Under the pieces are notes generated by a model, which had not been told where the DNA came from, did no database searches, and worked only from the letters and a program-made list of their open reading frames with translations. Positions 49,373 through 58,828 of a stretch of DNA of 64,000 nt are shown piece by piece. How positions within the stretch are numbered: the first letter of the stretch is position 1; every line of letters begins with the position of its first letter. The DNA lies in the NCBI RefSeq assembly GCF_008704995.1, contig NZ_CP023747.1:4118501-4182500 (forward strand), in the 5' to 3' direction. Position numbers and translations under genes: made by a program. Source of the DNA: Streptomyces nodosus. Its GTDB lineage: Bacteria; Actinomycetota; Actinomycetes; Streptomycetales; Streptomycetaceae.

Positions 49373-50833
49373 ATGTCGTCCTACTTCACCGATCTGGCCC
49401 AGCAGTACATCGGCGGTGAATGGCGCCCGGGCACCGGCTCCTGGGACATCATCGACGTCAACCCGTACGACGGCGAGAAGCTGGCGTCGATCACGATAGC
49501 CACGGTCGGCGAGGTGGACGAGGCGTACCGGGCCGCCGCTGCCGCCCAGAAGGAGTGGGCCACCACCAACCCCTACACCCGGCGTGCGGTGCTGGAGAAG
49601 GTGCTCGGGCTGGTCGAGGACCGCGAGGCCGAGATCACCGAGGCGATCATCGCCGAGCTGGGCGGCACACGCCTCAAGGCCGCCTTCGAACTGCACCTAG
49701 CCAAGGAGTTCCTGCGCGAGTCGGTCCGGCTGACGCTGCGACCGGAGGGCACGATCCTGCCGTCGCCGGTCGACGGCAAGGAGAACCGTCTCTACCGGGT
49801 GCCCGTGGGCGTCGTCGGAGTGATCAGCCCGTTCAACTTCCCCTTCCTGCTGTCACTGAAGTCCGTCGCCCCCGCGCTCGCGCTCGGCAACGGCGTGGTC
49901 CTCAAGCCCCACCAGGACACACCGGTCGTCGGAGGCTCCCTGATCGCCAGGCTCTTCGAGGACGCGGGGCTCCCCGGCGGCCTGCTCAATGTCGTGATCA
50001 CCGATATCGCGGAGATCGGTGACGCCTTCCTCGAACACCCCGTCCCGAAGGTGATCTCCTTCACCGGCTCCGACCAGGTCGGCCGGCATGTGGCCACGGT
50101 CTGTGCCTCGCTCTTCAAGCGCTCCGTCCTCGAACTGGGCGGCAACAGCGCGCTGGTGGTCCTGGACGACGCGGATGTGGACTACGCGGTCGACGCCGCC
50201 GTCTTCAGCCGCTATGTGCACCAGGGGCAGGTCTGTATGGCCGCCAACCGTGTGCTGGTGGACCGCTCGGTGCAGAAGGAGTTCACCGAGAAGTTCGTCG
50301 CCAAGGTGAGGTCCCTCAAGGCCGGCGACCCGCGCGACCCGGAGACCGTCATCGGCCCGGTCATCAACTCCTCCCAGGCGGAAGCCATTTCGGGCGTGGT
50401 CCAGCAGGCGGTCGCCGAGGGTGCGACGGCGCTGGTGCACGGCACGACCACCGGCAACCTGATCGAACCCTCCGTGCTGACCGGTCTCCCCGCCGACTCG
50501 GCCCTTCTGCGGCAGGAGGTCTTCGGCCCGGTCGCCTTCCTCATTCCGTTCGACGGTGAGCAGGAGGCCGTACGGATCGTCAATGACACCCCCTACGGTC
50601 TCAGCGGCGCCGTCCACACCGGCGACATCGAGCGCGGCGTCCGCTTCGCCCGGCAGATCGACACCGGGATGTTCCATGTGAACGACGGCACCGTCCACGA
50701 CGAGCCGATCGTCCCCTTCGGGGGCGAGAAGCACTCGGGCATCGGCCGCCTCAACGGCGAGACCACGATCGACGCGTTCACCACGCAGAAGTGGATCTCG
50801 GTGCAGCACGGGCGGAGCGCCTTCCCGTTCTAG
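49373..50833 (+). CDS. Aldehyde dehydrogenase, benzaldehyde/vanillin dehydrogenase-like
   Basis: 486 residues. The NAD(P)-binding domain contains FTGSDQVG, general base Glu in LELGGNSALVV (about residue 254), catalytic Cys in GQVCMAANR (residue 288), and EVFGPVAFL. Closest to class III/aromatic aldehyde dehydrogenases such as YfmT. Whether it works with the facing glutamate decarboxylase on GABA-derived semialdehyde is not shown. ATG with GAGGGA upstream. The 33-base gap to gadB is too short for a separate terminator. Confidence 0.95.
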   Translation: MSSYFTDLAQQYIGGEWRPGTGSWDIIDVNPYDGEKLASITIATVGEVDEAYRAAAAAQKEWATTNPYTRRAVLEKVLGLVEDREAEITEAIIAELGGTRLKAAFELHLAKEFLRESVRLTLRPEGTILPSPVDGKENRLYRVPVGVVGVISPFNFPFLLSLKSVAPALALGNGVVLKPHQDTPVVGGSLIARLFEDAGLPGGLLNVVITDIAEIGDAFLEHPVPKVISFTGSDQVGRHVATVCASLFKRSVLELGGNSALVVLDDADVDYAVDAAVFSRYVHQGQVCMAANRVLVDRSVQKEFTEKFVAKVRSLKAGDPRDPETVIGPVINSSQAEAISGVVQQAVAEGATALVHGTTTGNLIEPSVLTGLPADSALLRQEVFGPVAFLIPFDGEQEAVRIVNDTPYGLSGAVHTGDIERGVRFARQIDTGMFHVNDGTVHDEPIVPFGGEKHSGIGRLNGETTIDAFTTQKWISVQHGRSAFPF

Positions 50834-50866
50834 TGCCGCGGCACCGGCGGTCTTCGGCTCCGGGCC

Positions 50867-52279
50867 TCAGTGGTGGAAGCTGGTGGCCAGCCGCTTGTCG
50901 CGGGTCATCGGACACGTCTGCCGCCGCACCAGGGGCAACAGCCGGGTGAGATCGTCCATGAACAGATCGGCGAGGTCCGTCGAAAAGCCGTTGCGGCACA
51001 CGATCCGCAGGACGGACAGGTCCTCACGGTCGGCCGGGAAGGTGTACGCGGGCACCAGCCAGCCGAACTCACGCAGGCGCCGGGAGACGTCGAAGACGTC
51101 GTACGCCTTCACCTCCGCCGCGGTGGTGAAGGCGAAGACCGGCAGCTGGTCGCCCCGGGTGAGGAGGCGGAAGTCGCCGAGCGCCTCCACCCGCTCGGCC
51201 AGGCTCCGCGCCACATCCCGTGTGGTCTGCTGGACGGCCCGGTATCCGTCCCGGCCCAGTCTCAGGAAGGTGTAGTACTGCGCGACCACCTGGGCCCCGG
51301 GCCGGGAGAAGTTGAGCGCGAAGGTCGGCATGTCGCCGCCCAGGTAGTTCACCCGGAAGACCAACTCCTCGGGGAGCACCTCCTGGTCGCGCCACAGCGC
51401 CCAGCCGACGCCCGGGTAGACCAGCCCGTACTTGTGGCCGGACGTGTTGATCGAGGAGACCCGGGGCAGCCGGAAGTCCCACACCAGGTCCTCGTCGAGG
51501 AAGGGCGCGATCATCGCTCCGGACGCGCCGTCCACATGCACCGGGATGTCCAGGCCGCTGCGCTCCTGAAGGGCGTCCAGTGCCGCGCACAGGTCGGCGA
51601 TCGGTTCGTACGACCCGTCGAAGGTGGATCCGAGGATGCCGACGACCCCGATCGTGTTCTCGTCGCACAGATCGGCGGCGGCCTGAGGGTCGATATGGAA
51701 CCGGTCGCCCTCCATGGGCACCTGGCGCGCCTCGACCTCCCAGAAGGTGCAGAACTTCTCCCAGCAGACCTGCACATTCACCCCCATGACCAGATTGGGA
51801 CGGGCGTCGGCCGACGGGTAGCGATCCGCGTTGCGCCGGATCCAGCGCCGCTTCAGGGCCATCCCGGCGAGCATGCACGCCTCGCTCGAACCGTTCGTCG
51901 AACAGCCCACGACGGTCTCCGGACGGGGTGCGTTCCACAGATGGGCGAGCATGGCCACGCAGCGGCGCTCCAGCTCGGCCGAGCGCGGGTACTCGTCCTT
52001 GTCGATCATGTTCTTGTCGCGGCACTCCGACATCAGCCGGTCGGCCTGCTCCTCCATCCAGGTGGTGACGAAGGTGGCGAGATTCAGCCGTGCGTTGCCG
52101 TCCAGCATCAGTTCGTCGTGGACCAGCTGATAGGCGACCGAGGGCGGCATCGGGCCGTCGGGCAGCCGGTGCTTGTGCGGGGCCTCGGACATCTCGACGG
52201 CCGGATTGGCCTCCCCGAAGAAGGGGTTCAACGACCTGGGGCGCCCGTCGGGCTGTGTCGAGCCGGTGTGCAGTGGCAT
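50867..52279 (-). CDS. gadB: Glutamate decarboxylase
   Basis: 470-residue PLP enzyme converting glutamate to GABA with proton consumption. The PLP lysine is in INTSGHKYG (about residue 283); HVDGASGAM supplies the cofactor Asp. The C-terminal end MTRDKRLATSFHH includes basic residues and a His pair as in E. coli GadB autoinhibitory tails, although there is no long C-terminal plug. No antiporter gadC is nearby. ATG; GGGAG about 13 bases upstream. The 5' end faces the TipA-like gene. Confidence 0.95.
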   Translation of the reverse strand: MPLHTGSTQPDGRPRSLNPFFGEANPAVEMSEAPHKHRLPDGPMPPSVAYQLVHDELMLDGNARLNLATFVTTWMEEQADRLMSECRDKNMIDKDEYPRSAELERRCVAMLAHLWNAPRPETVVGCSTNGSSEACMLAGMALKRRWIRRNADRYPSADARPNLVMGVNVQVCWEKFCTFWEVEARQVPMEGDRFHIDPQAAADLCDENTIGVVGILGSTFDGSYEPIADLCAALDALQERSGLDIPVHVDGASGAMIAPFLDEDLVWDFRLPRVSSINTSGHKYGLVYPGVGWALWRDQEVLPEELVFRVNYLGGDMPTFALNFSRPGAQVVAQYYTFLRLGRDGYRAVQQTTRDVARSLAERVEALGDFRLLTRGDQLPVFAFTTAAEVKAYDVFDVSRRLREFGWLVPAYTFPADREDLSVLRIVCRNGFSTDLADLFMDDLTRLLPLVRRQTCPMTRDKRLATSFHH

Positions 52280-52478
52280 GGTCTCTCGTCTCCCGTCACG
52301 TCGGTGGTGTGCGTCCGCGTCTCATCGGATCCGGGCCTTCTGCCGCTTCATCGCATCGGCGCGGCCCGCCGGTTCACGGGCCCGGGCACTTCACCCGTTC
52401 GGCTCAGTGCGGGCCGCGCCCTCGGAGCGTGGCGGCCGGCCGGGGAGAGGAGAGCCGCAGTGCCCCGAGGAGAGAGGC

Positions 52479-52509
52479 TTGCACCTCACGCGACGTGAGG
52501 GCGCAGTCT
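52479..52509 (+). promoter_or_regulatory. MerR/TipA-type promoter with dyad in a 19-bp spacer
   Basis: TTGCAC (52479-52484), 19-base spacer and CAGTCT (52504-52509). CCTCAC-N5-GTGAGG (52484-52500) is a perfect dyad centred in the spacer, as in TipA- and MerR-activated promoters. It drives the adjacent MerR gene. Confidence 0.78.
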
Positions 52510-52536
52510 GAGGCGCGTACCCGGAAGGGAGCGGAG

Positions 52537-53295
52537 ATGAGCTACTCGGTGGGCGAGGTGGCCGGCTTCGCCGGTGTGACCGTACGCACGCTGCACCACT
52601 ACGACGAGATCGGTCTGCTCGTCCCCGGTGAGCGCACCCGTGCGGGCCACCGGCGCTACGGCGAGGCGGACCTCGACCGGCTGCAGCAGATCCTGTTCTA
52701 CCGGGAGCTCGGCTTTCCGCTCGACGAGGTCGCCGCCCTGCTCGACGATCCGGACACGGACCCGCGCGCACATCTGCGCCGCCAGCACCGGCTGCTGACC
52801 GTCCGGATCGAGAGACTGCGCAGCATGGCGGCGGCCGTGGAACGCGCCATGGAGGCACACACGATGGGCATCGCTCTCACACCGCAGGAGAGGTTCGAGG
52901 TCTTCGGGGACCAGGACCCCGAACAGCACACGGAGGAGTCGGAACGGCGTTGGGGAGGCACGGAGGCCTTCTCCGAGTCGCGGCGGCGCACCGCCCGCTA
53001 CACCAAGGGCGACTGGATGCGTATGCGGGACGAGAGGAACGCCTGGCTGGAGCGCTATGACGCCCTGATGGCCGCGGGCGGGAGGCCGGACGGCGAGCGC
53101 GCCATGGACCTGGCCGAGGAACACCGGCAGCACATCGGGACATGGTTCTACGCGTGTTCGTACGCCATGCATCGCGGGCTCGGGGAGATGTATGTCGCCG
53201 ACGAGCGGTTCAGGGAGTTCTACGACTCCACCCGGCCGGGTCTCGCCGAGCATCTCAGGGACGCGATCGTGGCGAACGCCGCCCGGCACTCCTGA
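52537..53295 (+). CDS. TipA-like MerR-family regulator
   Basis: 252 residues. The winged helix YSVGEVAGFAGVTVRTLHHYDEIGLLVPGERT (about 3-35) and dimer coil are MerR. The C-terminal domain (about 130-250) with HTEESERRWGGTEAFSESRRRTARYTKGDW resembles TipAS, which binds thiopeptides in TipAL. It probably activates its own promoter. I see no conserved thiopeptide-linking Cys in the C-terminal domain. ATG with GGAAGGGAG upstream. Confidence 0.9.
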   Translation: MSYSVGEVAGFAGVTVRTLHHYDEIGLLVPGERTRAGHRRYGEADLDRLQQILFYRELGFPLDEVAALLDDPDTDPRAHLRRQHRLLTVRIERLRSMAAAVERAMEAHTMGIALTPQERFEVFGDQDPEQHTEESERRWGGTEAFSESRRRTARYTKGDWMRMRDERNAWLERYDALMAAGGRPDGERAMDLAEEHRQHIGTWFYACSYAMHRGLGEMYVADERFREFYDSTRPGLAEHLRDAIVANAARHS

Positions 53296-53551
53296 CGAGG
53301 TCCCGGCACTTCTGACGCGGCCCCGGGCCGGGATCGGCATCCCGGCCCGGGACCGCCGTCGTCCGGAGGGCGTGATCCGGGGTCTCCCGCCGCCCGGGGC
53401 CATGGCTTTGTCCGGGTTCGAGCACCGTGCATCCCTCGGACACCGGTGGAACGCGGTGAGGACACCGTGCGTTGATAGCTTTGTCCGGCCATCGTTGTCG
53501 GCCGCCCCTCAGGACGCCGCACGTCCCTTCACTCTTCAGGAGCCCGGAACC

Positions 53552-54628
53552 GTGACGACGCTTGCCCTCGGACCGAGCTGGCTGGATCCGAACTACCTAC
53601 TGGACCAATTCGGAATCTGGGGCCTGCTCCTTGTCGTCTTCGCCGAGTCGGGCCTGCTCATCGGGTTCTTCCTGCCGGGCGACTCGCTGCTGTTCACCTG
53701 CGGACTGCTGATCACCTCGGGGACCCTGGACTTCCCGCTGTGGGCCGCGGTCGCCCTGATCTGCGTCGCGGCAATCCTGGGCGACCAGGCGGGCTACATG
53801 TTCGGCAGGAAGGTCGGCCCGTCGCTCTTCAACCGTCCGGACTCGCGTCTCTTCAAGCAGGAGAACGTGACGAAGGCGCACGAGTTCTTCGAGAAGCACG
53901 GTCCGAAGTCCCTGATCCTGGCCCGCTTCGTGCCGGTCGTGCGCACCTTCACGCCGATCATCGCCGGCGTCAGCGGCATGCGGTACCGCTCCTTCCTGGT
54001 CTTCAACGTCATCGGCGGCGTCCTGTGGGGCGCCGGTGTCACCCTGCTGGGTTCCTGGCTGGGCAACATCGCGTTCGTCCACGCGCACATCGAGCTGATC
54101 CTGATCCTGATCGTCCTGATCTCGGTGGTCCCGATCGCCATCGAGTTCCTGCGGGCGCGCTCCCAGGCCAAGAAGAACCCGCCGGAGGACCCGGCCGAGC
54201 AGCAGTTCACCGAGTTCGGCCAGGAGCCGCCGGTCATGGACGACGCCACGACCCGGCTGCGCCACGTGACGCCCGCCTACCAGGACCAGAGCGGGCAGCC
54301 CTACGGCGACCAGGGCCGGAGCCCGGCGTTCCCCGGCCAGGACCAGGGCCCGGCGTACGGCGACCCGATGCAGGCCCCGTCGTACGGCGACCAGGGTCGG
54401 GCACACCCGCAGAGCGGGCAGCCCTACCACCCGAACCAGGGCTACGGCCAGAACTACGGACCGGGCCAGGGCCAGGGCCAGGGACAGAACTACGGCCAGG
54501 CCGGCCCGTACGCCCAGCAGTACCCCCAGGGTCACCAGCAGCCGCAGCCGCAGCAGCCGTACGACCCCCAGCAGGGCTATGACCAGCCCCAGCAGTACCC
54601 CTACGGCCAGGGCTACCCGCAGAGCTGA
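53552..54628 (+). CDS. DedA-family membrane protein with repetitive Gln/Gly/Tyr tail
   Basis: 358 residues. The DedA core (about 1-215) has the motif FFLPGDSLLFTCG and the conserved RFVPVVRTFTPIIAGVSGM. DedA proteins are undecaprenyl-phosphate or phospholipid flippases in the inner membrane. The last about 130 residues form a low-complexity Gln, Gly, Tyr and Pro tail with YGDQG and QGY repeats, likely cytoplasmic and unstructured. GTG start with AGGAG nine bases upstream. Convergent with the ThrE gene, 22 bases apart. Confidence 0.92.
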   Translation: MTTLALGPSWLDPNYLLDQFGIWGLLLVVFAESGLLIGFFLPGDSLLFTCGLLITSGTLDFPLWAAVALICVAAILGDQAGYMFGRKVGPSLFNRPDSRLFKQENVTKAHEFFEKHGPKSLILARFVPVVRTFTPIIAGVSGMRYRSFLVFNVIGGVLWGAGVTLLGSWLGNIAFVHAHIELILILIVLISVVPIAIEFLRARSQAKKNPPEDPAEQQFTEFGQEPPVMDDATTRLRHVTPAYQDQSGQPYGDQGRSPAFPGQDQGPAYGDPMQAPSYGDQGRAHPQSGQPYHPNQGYGQNYGPGQGQGQGQNYGQAGPYAQQYPQGHQQPQPQQPYDPQQGYDQPQQYPYGQGYPQS

Positions 54629-54650
54629 CCCGGGCGGGGGCGTCGGGCGT

Positions 54651-56405
54651 TCAGAATCCGCGTGTCCGCTTGGCCGCCCGCCGCCCCTGGGCCGAGCCCA
54701 CCCGCAGGAACAGCCGCGAGATCTCCGATCCCAGGTTCACCCCGATCGCGATGGCCATGGCGAGCGAGGCCGCCTTGGCCAGCGACACCAGCCCCTTGTC
54801 GAGGTGGTTCTGAGCGATCGCCAGCAGCCCGAAGTACGTGGCGGAACCGGGCAGCAGCGGCCCGATCGCGGCGGTGGTGTACGGCAGCGCGGACGCGAAC
54901 CGGTAGCGCGACAGCAACTGCCCGAACAGGCCCACCAGACCCGCCGCGACGGCCGTGGAGGCGACCGGCGAGATGCCGCCCGTGTAGTGCAGGGCCCCGT
55001 ACACGCTCCAGGCGACACCCCCGTTGAGGGTCACCCAGAGCACGGTGGACCGCTCCTGCTGGAGCAGCACGGCGAAGGTCAGGGAGAGCAGCATGGAGGC
55101 GACGATCTGCACCACCGGCCGCTCGGAGAGGATCAGGGCCGCGTCCGGGTTCAGCTGGGCGCCCAGCTGCACACCGAAGTACAGCACCACCAGGACGCCG
55201 ATGACGATGCCCACGAAGAAGTACATGACCTCCAGCAGGCGCGCGGCCGCGGTGATGTAGAAACCGGTCAGCCCGTCCTGCACACCCGAGACGAGGGCCC
55301 GCCCGGGCAGCAGGGCGAACAGTCCACCGGTGATCACCGCGGACGCCTTCACGTCGACATGGGCGACGGTGAGCGCCACGCCGATCGCCGCCGGAGGCAT
55401 CGCGGCCGCCGTGAACTGGTAGAACTCCGGCAGCCCGCGACCGGCGCACACCCAGGCGAGACGGTCGCCCAGCATCGCGCCCAGCGCGGCCGCGATGAAC
55501 ACGACCAGATCACCGCCGACGAGCACCGAGGCCGCACCGGCGAGCAGCCCGGTGGCCGCCGTCAGCACCCAGCCGGAGTAGGGGTGGCGGTTGCGGCGGA
55601 TCTCGGCGAGCCGCCGGTAGGCCTCCTCCAGGGAGATCGTCGTCTCCGGGTCGCTGAGGTCGTCCACCAGCCGGAACACGGCCGACAGCCGTGTGTAGTC
55701 AGTGCCCCGGCGGCGTACGGTCCGGGACGCGGTCACCGGGTCGTCGACCAACGACGGCTGGTGCGAGATCGACAGCAGGGTGAAGGTGACCGTCGGCTCG
55801 CAGCGGTCCAGGCCGTAGGACCGGCAGACCGCGAACATCGCCGTCTCCACGTCCTCGGCGCCCTCGCCGCCCGCCAGCAGCAGTTCTCCGATGCGGAGTG
55901 TGAGGTCGAGCACACGGGGCACGGCGGGGGCGGTCTCGCCGGTCTTCTGGGCCGGTTCCGGCGCGGGCCGTTCGGTCACCGGCATGCGCAGCATGGTGCG
56001 CATCCGGTCCTGCCAGGGCGCCTCCTCGGTCAGCCGGACCGCGGGGACCCCGGAGGCCGGGGCGAAGGCCGGTGGGGCCTGACCGGCGGTGTAGGTGCTC
56101 GGCGTGCTGAACGCGGAGCCGTCCGGCTCGGCGGCGGGCGGCAGGACCTCCAGCCCCTCCGGCAGGGCGAACTCGGAGGTCGTCTCCGGCCCGGCGCTCG
56201 CCGCCGGGGGAGTCCCGAGCCCCTCGGGGAGAGCGAACTCGGACGTCGTGGACGGGTCGCTGCCGGCCGCCGGGGGCAGGCGGACGCCCGGGATCGTGAA
56301 CTCGGACGTGGCGACGGACTCGCCCCCGCCCCGCCCCGCGGGCGCGAAAACGCTCCTCGCCTCGTCCGACCGCGGCTTGCGGTCCTCCGTGTCCGGCTCC
56401 GCCAC
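54651..56405 (-). CDS. ThrE-type threonine/serine exporter with repeat N-terminus
   Basis: 584 residues. The first about 150 are soluble and contain three imperfect repeats, TSEF(T/A)(I/L)PEG.L with Pro/Ala-rich spacers. Residues about 165-270 are the N-terminal ThrE (DUF1212) domain beginning LDLTLRIGELLLAGGEGAEDVETAM. Ten hydrophobic segments follow, including the second ThrE domain. Members export Thr/Ser in Corynebacterium. GTG start with GGGAG three bases upstream. Confidence 0.92.
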   Translation of the reverse strand: MAEPDTEDRKPRSDEARSVFAPAGRGGGESVATSEFTIPGVRLPPAAGSDPSTTSEFALPEGLGTPPAASAGPETTSEFALPEGLEVLPPAAEPDGSAFSTPSTYTAGQAPPAFAPASGVPAVRLTEEAPWQDRMRTMLRMPVTERPAPEPAQKTGETAPAVPRVLDLTLRIGELLLAGGEGAEDVETAMFAVCRSYGLDRCEPTVTFTLLSISHQPSLVDDPVTASRTVRRRGTDYTRLSAVFRLVDDLSDPETTISLEEAYRRLAEIRRNRHPYSGWVLTAATGLLAGAASVLVGGDLVVFIAAALGAMLGDRLAWVCAGRGLPEFYQFTAAAMPPAAIGVALTVAHVDVKASAVITGGLFALLPGRALVSGVQDGLTGFYITAAARLLEVMYFFVGIVIGVLVVLYFGVQLGAQLNPDAALILSERPVVQIVASMLLSLTFAVLLQQERSTVLWVTLNGGVAWSVYGALHYTGGISPVASTAVAAGLVGLFGQLLSRYRFASALPYTTAAIGPLLPGSATYFGLLAIAQNHLDKGLVSLAKAASLAMAIAIGVNLGSEISRLFLRVGSAQGRRAAKRTRGF

Positions 56406-56571
56406 CAGCTCCCGCCTTGCCTTCCGGGTACGTGTGTCCCTGTGTCCCTCGCGTACCTCCCGTACGACTCAGTATGCGCATGCACGCGAACGGGCCGCGT
56501 CACCCCGGTGAGGGTCACGCGGCCCGCTGGGCGGCAGGAGCGGCCGGCGTCCTGCCTTACGAAGCGTGCGG

Positions 56572-57063
56572 TCAGTGACCGCCCTGCTCCTTGAAGCGCT
56601 TGTAGGAACGCTCGATCTCGGCCTCCGCGTCCGTGCGGCCGACCCAGTCGGCGCCCTCGACGGACTTGCCGGGCTCCAGGTCCTTGTAGACCTCGAAGAA
56701 GTGCTGGATCTCCAGGCGGTCGAACTCCGAGACGTGGTGGATGTCCCGCAGGTGCTCCACACGCGGGTCCGACGCCGGCACGCACAGCAGCTTGTCGTCG
56801 CCGCCGGCCTCGTCCGTCATGCGGAACATGCCGATGGCGCGGCAGGTGATGAGGCAGCCGGGGAAGGTGGGCTCCTCCAGGATGACCAGCGCGTCCAGCG
56901 GGTCGCCGTCCTCGCCGAGGGTGTTCTCGACGAAGCCGTAGTCGGCCGGGTAACTGGTCGAGGTGAAGAGACGACGGTCCAGGCGGATACGACCGGTCTC
57001 GTGATCCACCTCGTACTTGTTCCGCGACCCCTTCGGGATCTCGATCGTGACGTCGAACTCCAC
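56572..57063 (-). CDS. ppa: Inorganic pyrophosphatase
   Basis: 163-residue soluble family I enzyme, the usual length in Streptomyces. VEFDVTIEIPKGSRNKYEVD at the start, and the metal-binding DYGFVENTLGEDGDPLDALV. Converts PPi to phosphate. The GTG has GGAGG eight bases upstream; in-frame starts at 57078 and 57087 lack a site. Divergent from dacB with an 85-base gap. A membrane pyrophosphatase is also encoded at 18.5 kb. Confidence 0.97.
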   Translation of the reverse strand: MEFDVTIEIPKGSRNKYEVDHETGRIRLDRRLFTSTSYPADYGFVENTLGEDGDPLDALVILEEPTFPGCLITCRAIGMFRMTDEAGGDDKLLCVPASDPRVEHLRDIHHVSEFDRLEIQHFFEVYKDLEPGKSVEGADWVGRTDAEAEIERSYKRFKEQGGH

Positions 57064-57148
57064 CGGTGGTTCCTCCATGATCAGCACATAGTTCTGGTGG
57101 TTAAGTGTCCCTCACGCAGGTGGGTGATCGCGAAAGGGGCTGGTGGTC

Positions 57149-58777
57149 GTGCCGGAGCTGAGGCCTTGGCGGGCCGCGAGGCCGCATCTTGCGCGGGTCG
57201 CGAGGGCCGTGACACCGCGCCTCGCACGCGTGGCCCAGGCCGTGCGACCCCGCGCGCAGCGGATCACCGAGGTGGTGAGACCACACGTCGCGCGGGTCAC
57301 GCGCGCCGTGCGCCCCCGCGAGGGGAGGTACACCACCCCGCAGGTGGCTGCTGTCGCCGCCACCGTGGGCCTCGCACTCGCGGCCGGTGCCGCGACCGCC
57401 GCCGGTCCCTGGGACTCCACGGGCCAGCGTACGGCGGAGCGCGACCGGGCGGCAGCGTGGAGTCGTGAGGGTGGCGCAGATCACGGCAGCCGTTCCGGCG
57501 CGGCGGCCGAGACACCGGCACCCGCACCGAGCGCCGCGCCCGTGCTGGCCGGGGTGACCGGACGGACGGTCCTCACCAAGTCCGCACCGTCCGCACCGTC
57601 CGTGCCGACCCTGGCCTCCGTGCTCGACCGGCTCCTGGACGACGACTCCCTCGGCCCCCGGCGCACCGCCGCCGTCGTGGACGTGGCCACCGGCGAACGC
57701 CTGTACGGCAAGGACCAGGACCGGGCGTTGACCCCCGCCTCCACCACGAAGATCGCCACGGCCGTGGCCGCGCTCTCCGCGGTCGGCCCCGACCACCGTT
57801 TCGTCACCCGTGCCGTGCTGGAGCCCGGCACGGACAAGCTGCTGCTCGTCGGGGGCGGCGACCCGACCCTGACGGCCCGAGGGAAGGGGGGCGCCTGGGC
57901 GGACCTGCGCGCCCTCGCCGACCGGACCGCCACCGCGCTCGAGAAGCGCAGACTGCCCCGGGTGTCCCTCGCATACGACGCCTCCCTGTTCACCGGCGAG
58001 GACCTGCACCCCATCGGGGTCAACGAGAACATCGCGCGGGTCACCGCCCTGATGGCCGACGAGGGCCGCACGGACGACTCCGGCAGCGGACCGGCGGCCC
58101 GCAGCGCGGACCCGGCGGCCGAGGCGGCCCGGACCTTCGGCGCCCTGCTGCGCGACCGCGGTATCGAGGTCGAGGCCCCCGACGCCGCCGCGAAGGCCAC
58201 GCCCGACGCGGCGACCCTGGCCTCGGTCCAGTCGCCGCCCCTGTCCGCCGTGGTCGAGCGGATGCTCACCGACAGCGACAACGACATCGCCGAGGCTCTC
58301 GCGCGGCACACCGCACTCGCGACCGGCCGGGACGCGAGCTTCGAGGGGGGCGCGGCGGCCGTCCACGACCGGCTGGGGAAGCTCGGTCTTCCGGTCGCCG
58401 GGTCCGCCTTCCACGACGGCAGCGGCCTCGACCGGGAGGACAAACTCACGGCCAACCTGCTGACGGCCCTGCTGGCGACCGCCGGCTCCCCCTCCCACCC
58501 GGAGCTCCGTGCGGCCTTGACGGGGCTGCCCGTGGCCGGTTTCACGGGCACCCTCAGCGACCGCTACGAGAACACCGCCGAGCGCCCGGGCATCGGCCTC
58601 GTCCGCGCCAAGACGGGCTCCCTCACCGGCGTCAACACGCTCGCCGGGATCGTGGTGGACGCCGACGGCCGCCTGCTGGCCTTCGCGTTCCTGACGGACG
58701 GCTCGATGGACCAGACGGCGGCCAGGGCGGCCCTCGACCGCGCGGCGGCGGCACTGGCGGGCTGCGGCTGCCGGTGA
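57149..58777 (+). CDS. dacB: D-alanyl-D-alanine carboxypeptidase, PBP4/DacB family
   Basis: 542 residues. Active-site motifs: SxxK as PASTTKIATA (Ser about residue 198), SxN as TDSDNDIAEA (about 373), KTG as RAKTGSLTGVN (about 487). The enzyme trims peptidoglycan peptides outside the membrane. The first about 60 residues are an unusual basic, amphipathic 11-residue tandem repeat (see finding), followed by one hydrophobic segment (about 64-86), so it is membrane-anchored. GTG start with AAAGGGG nine bases upstream. Confidence 0.94.
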   Translation: MPELRPWRAARPHLARVARAVTPRLARVAQAVRPRAQRITEVVRPHVARVTRAVRPREGRYTTPQVAAVAATVGLALAAGAATAAGPWDSTGQRTAERDRAAAWSREGGADHGSRSGAAAETPAPAPSAAPVLAGVTGRTVLTKSAPSAPSVPTLASVLDRLLDDDSLGPRRTAAVVDVATGERLYGKDQDRALTPASTTKIATAVAALSAVGPDHRFVTRAVLEPGTDKLLLVGGGDPTLTARGKGGAWADLRALADRTATALEKRRLPRVSLAYDASLFTGEDLHPIGVNENIARVTALMADEGRTDDSGSGPAARSADPAAEAARTFGALLRDRGIEVEAPDAAAKATPDAATLASVQSPPLSAVVERMLTDSDNDIAEALARHTALATGRDASFEGGAAAVHDRLGKLGLPVAGSAFHDGSGLDREDKLTANLLTALLATAGSPSHPELRAALTGLPVAGFTGTLSDRYENTAERPGIGLVRAKTGSLTGVNTLAGIVVDADGRLLAFAFLTDGSMDQTAARAALDRAAAALAGCGCR

Positions 58778-58828
58778 CGCCCGACGGACCGGGCACGGGT
58801 CCCGCGGGGCCGGGCACACCATGGACGA

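Noticed and set aside
49373..52279. GABA catabolic operon of aldehyde dehydrogenase and glutamate decarboxylase
   Set aside because: The genes are convergent, no transaminase is present, and the dehydrogenase looks like an aromatic aldehyde type.
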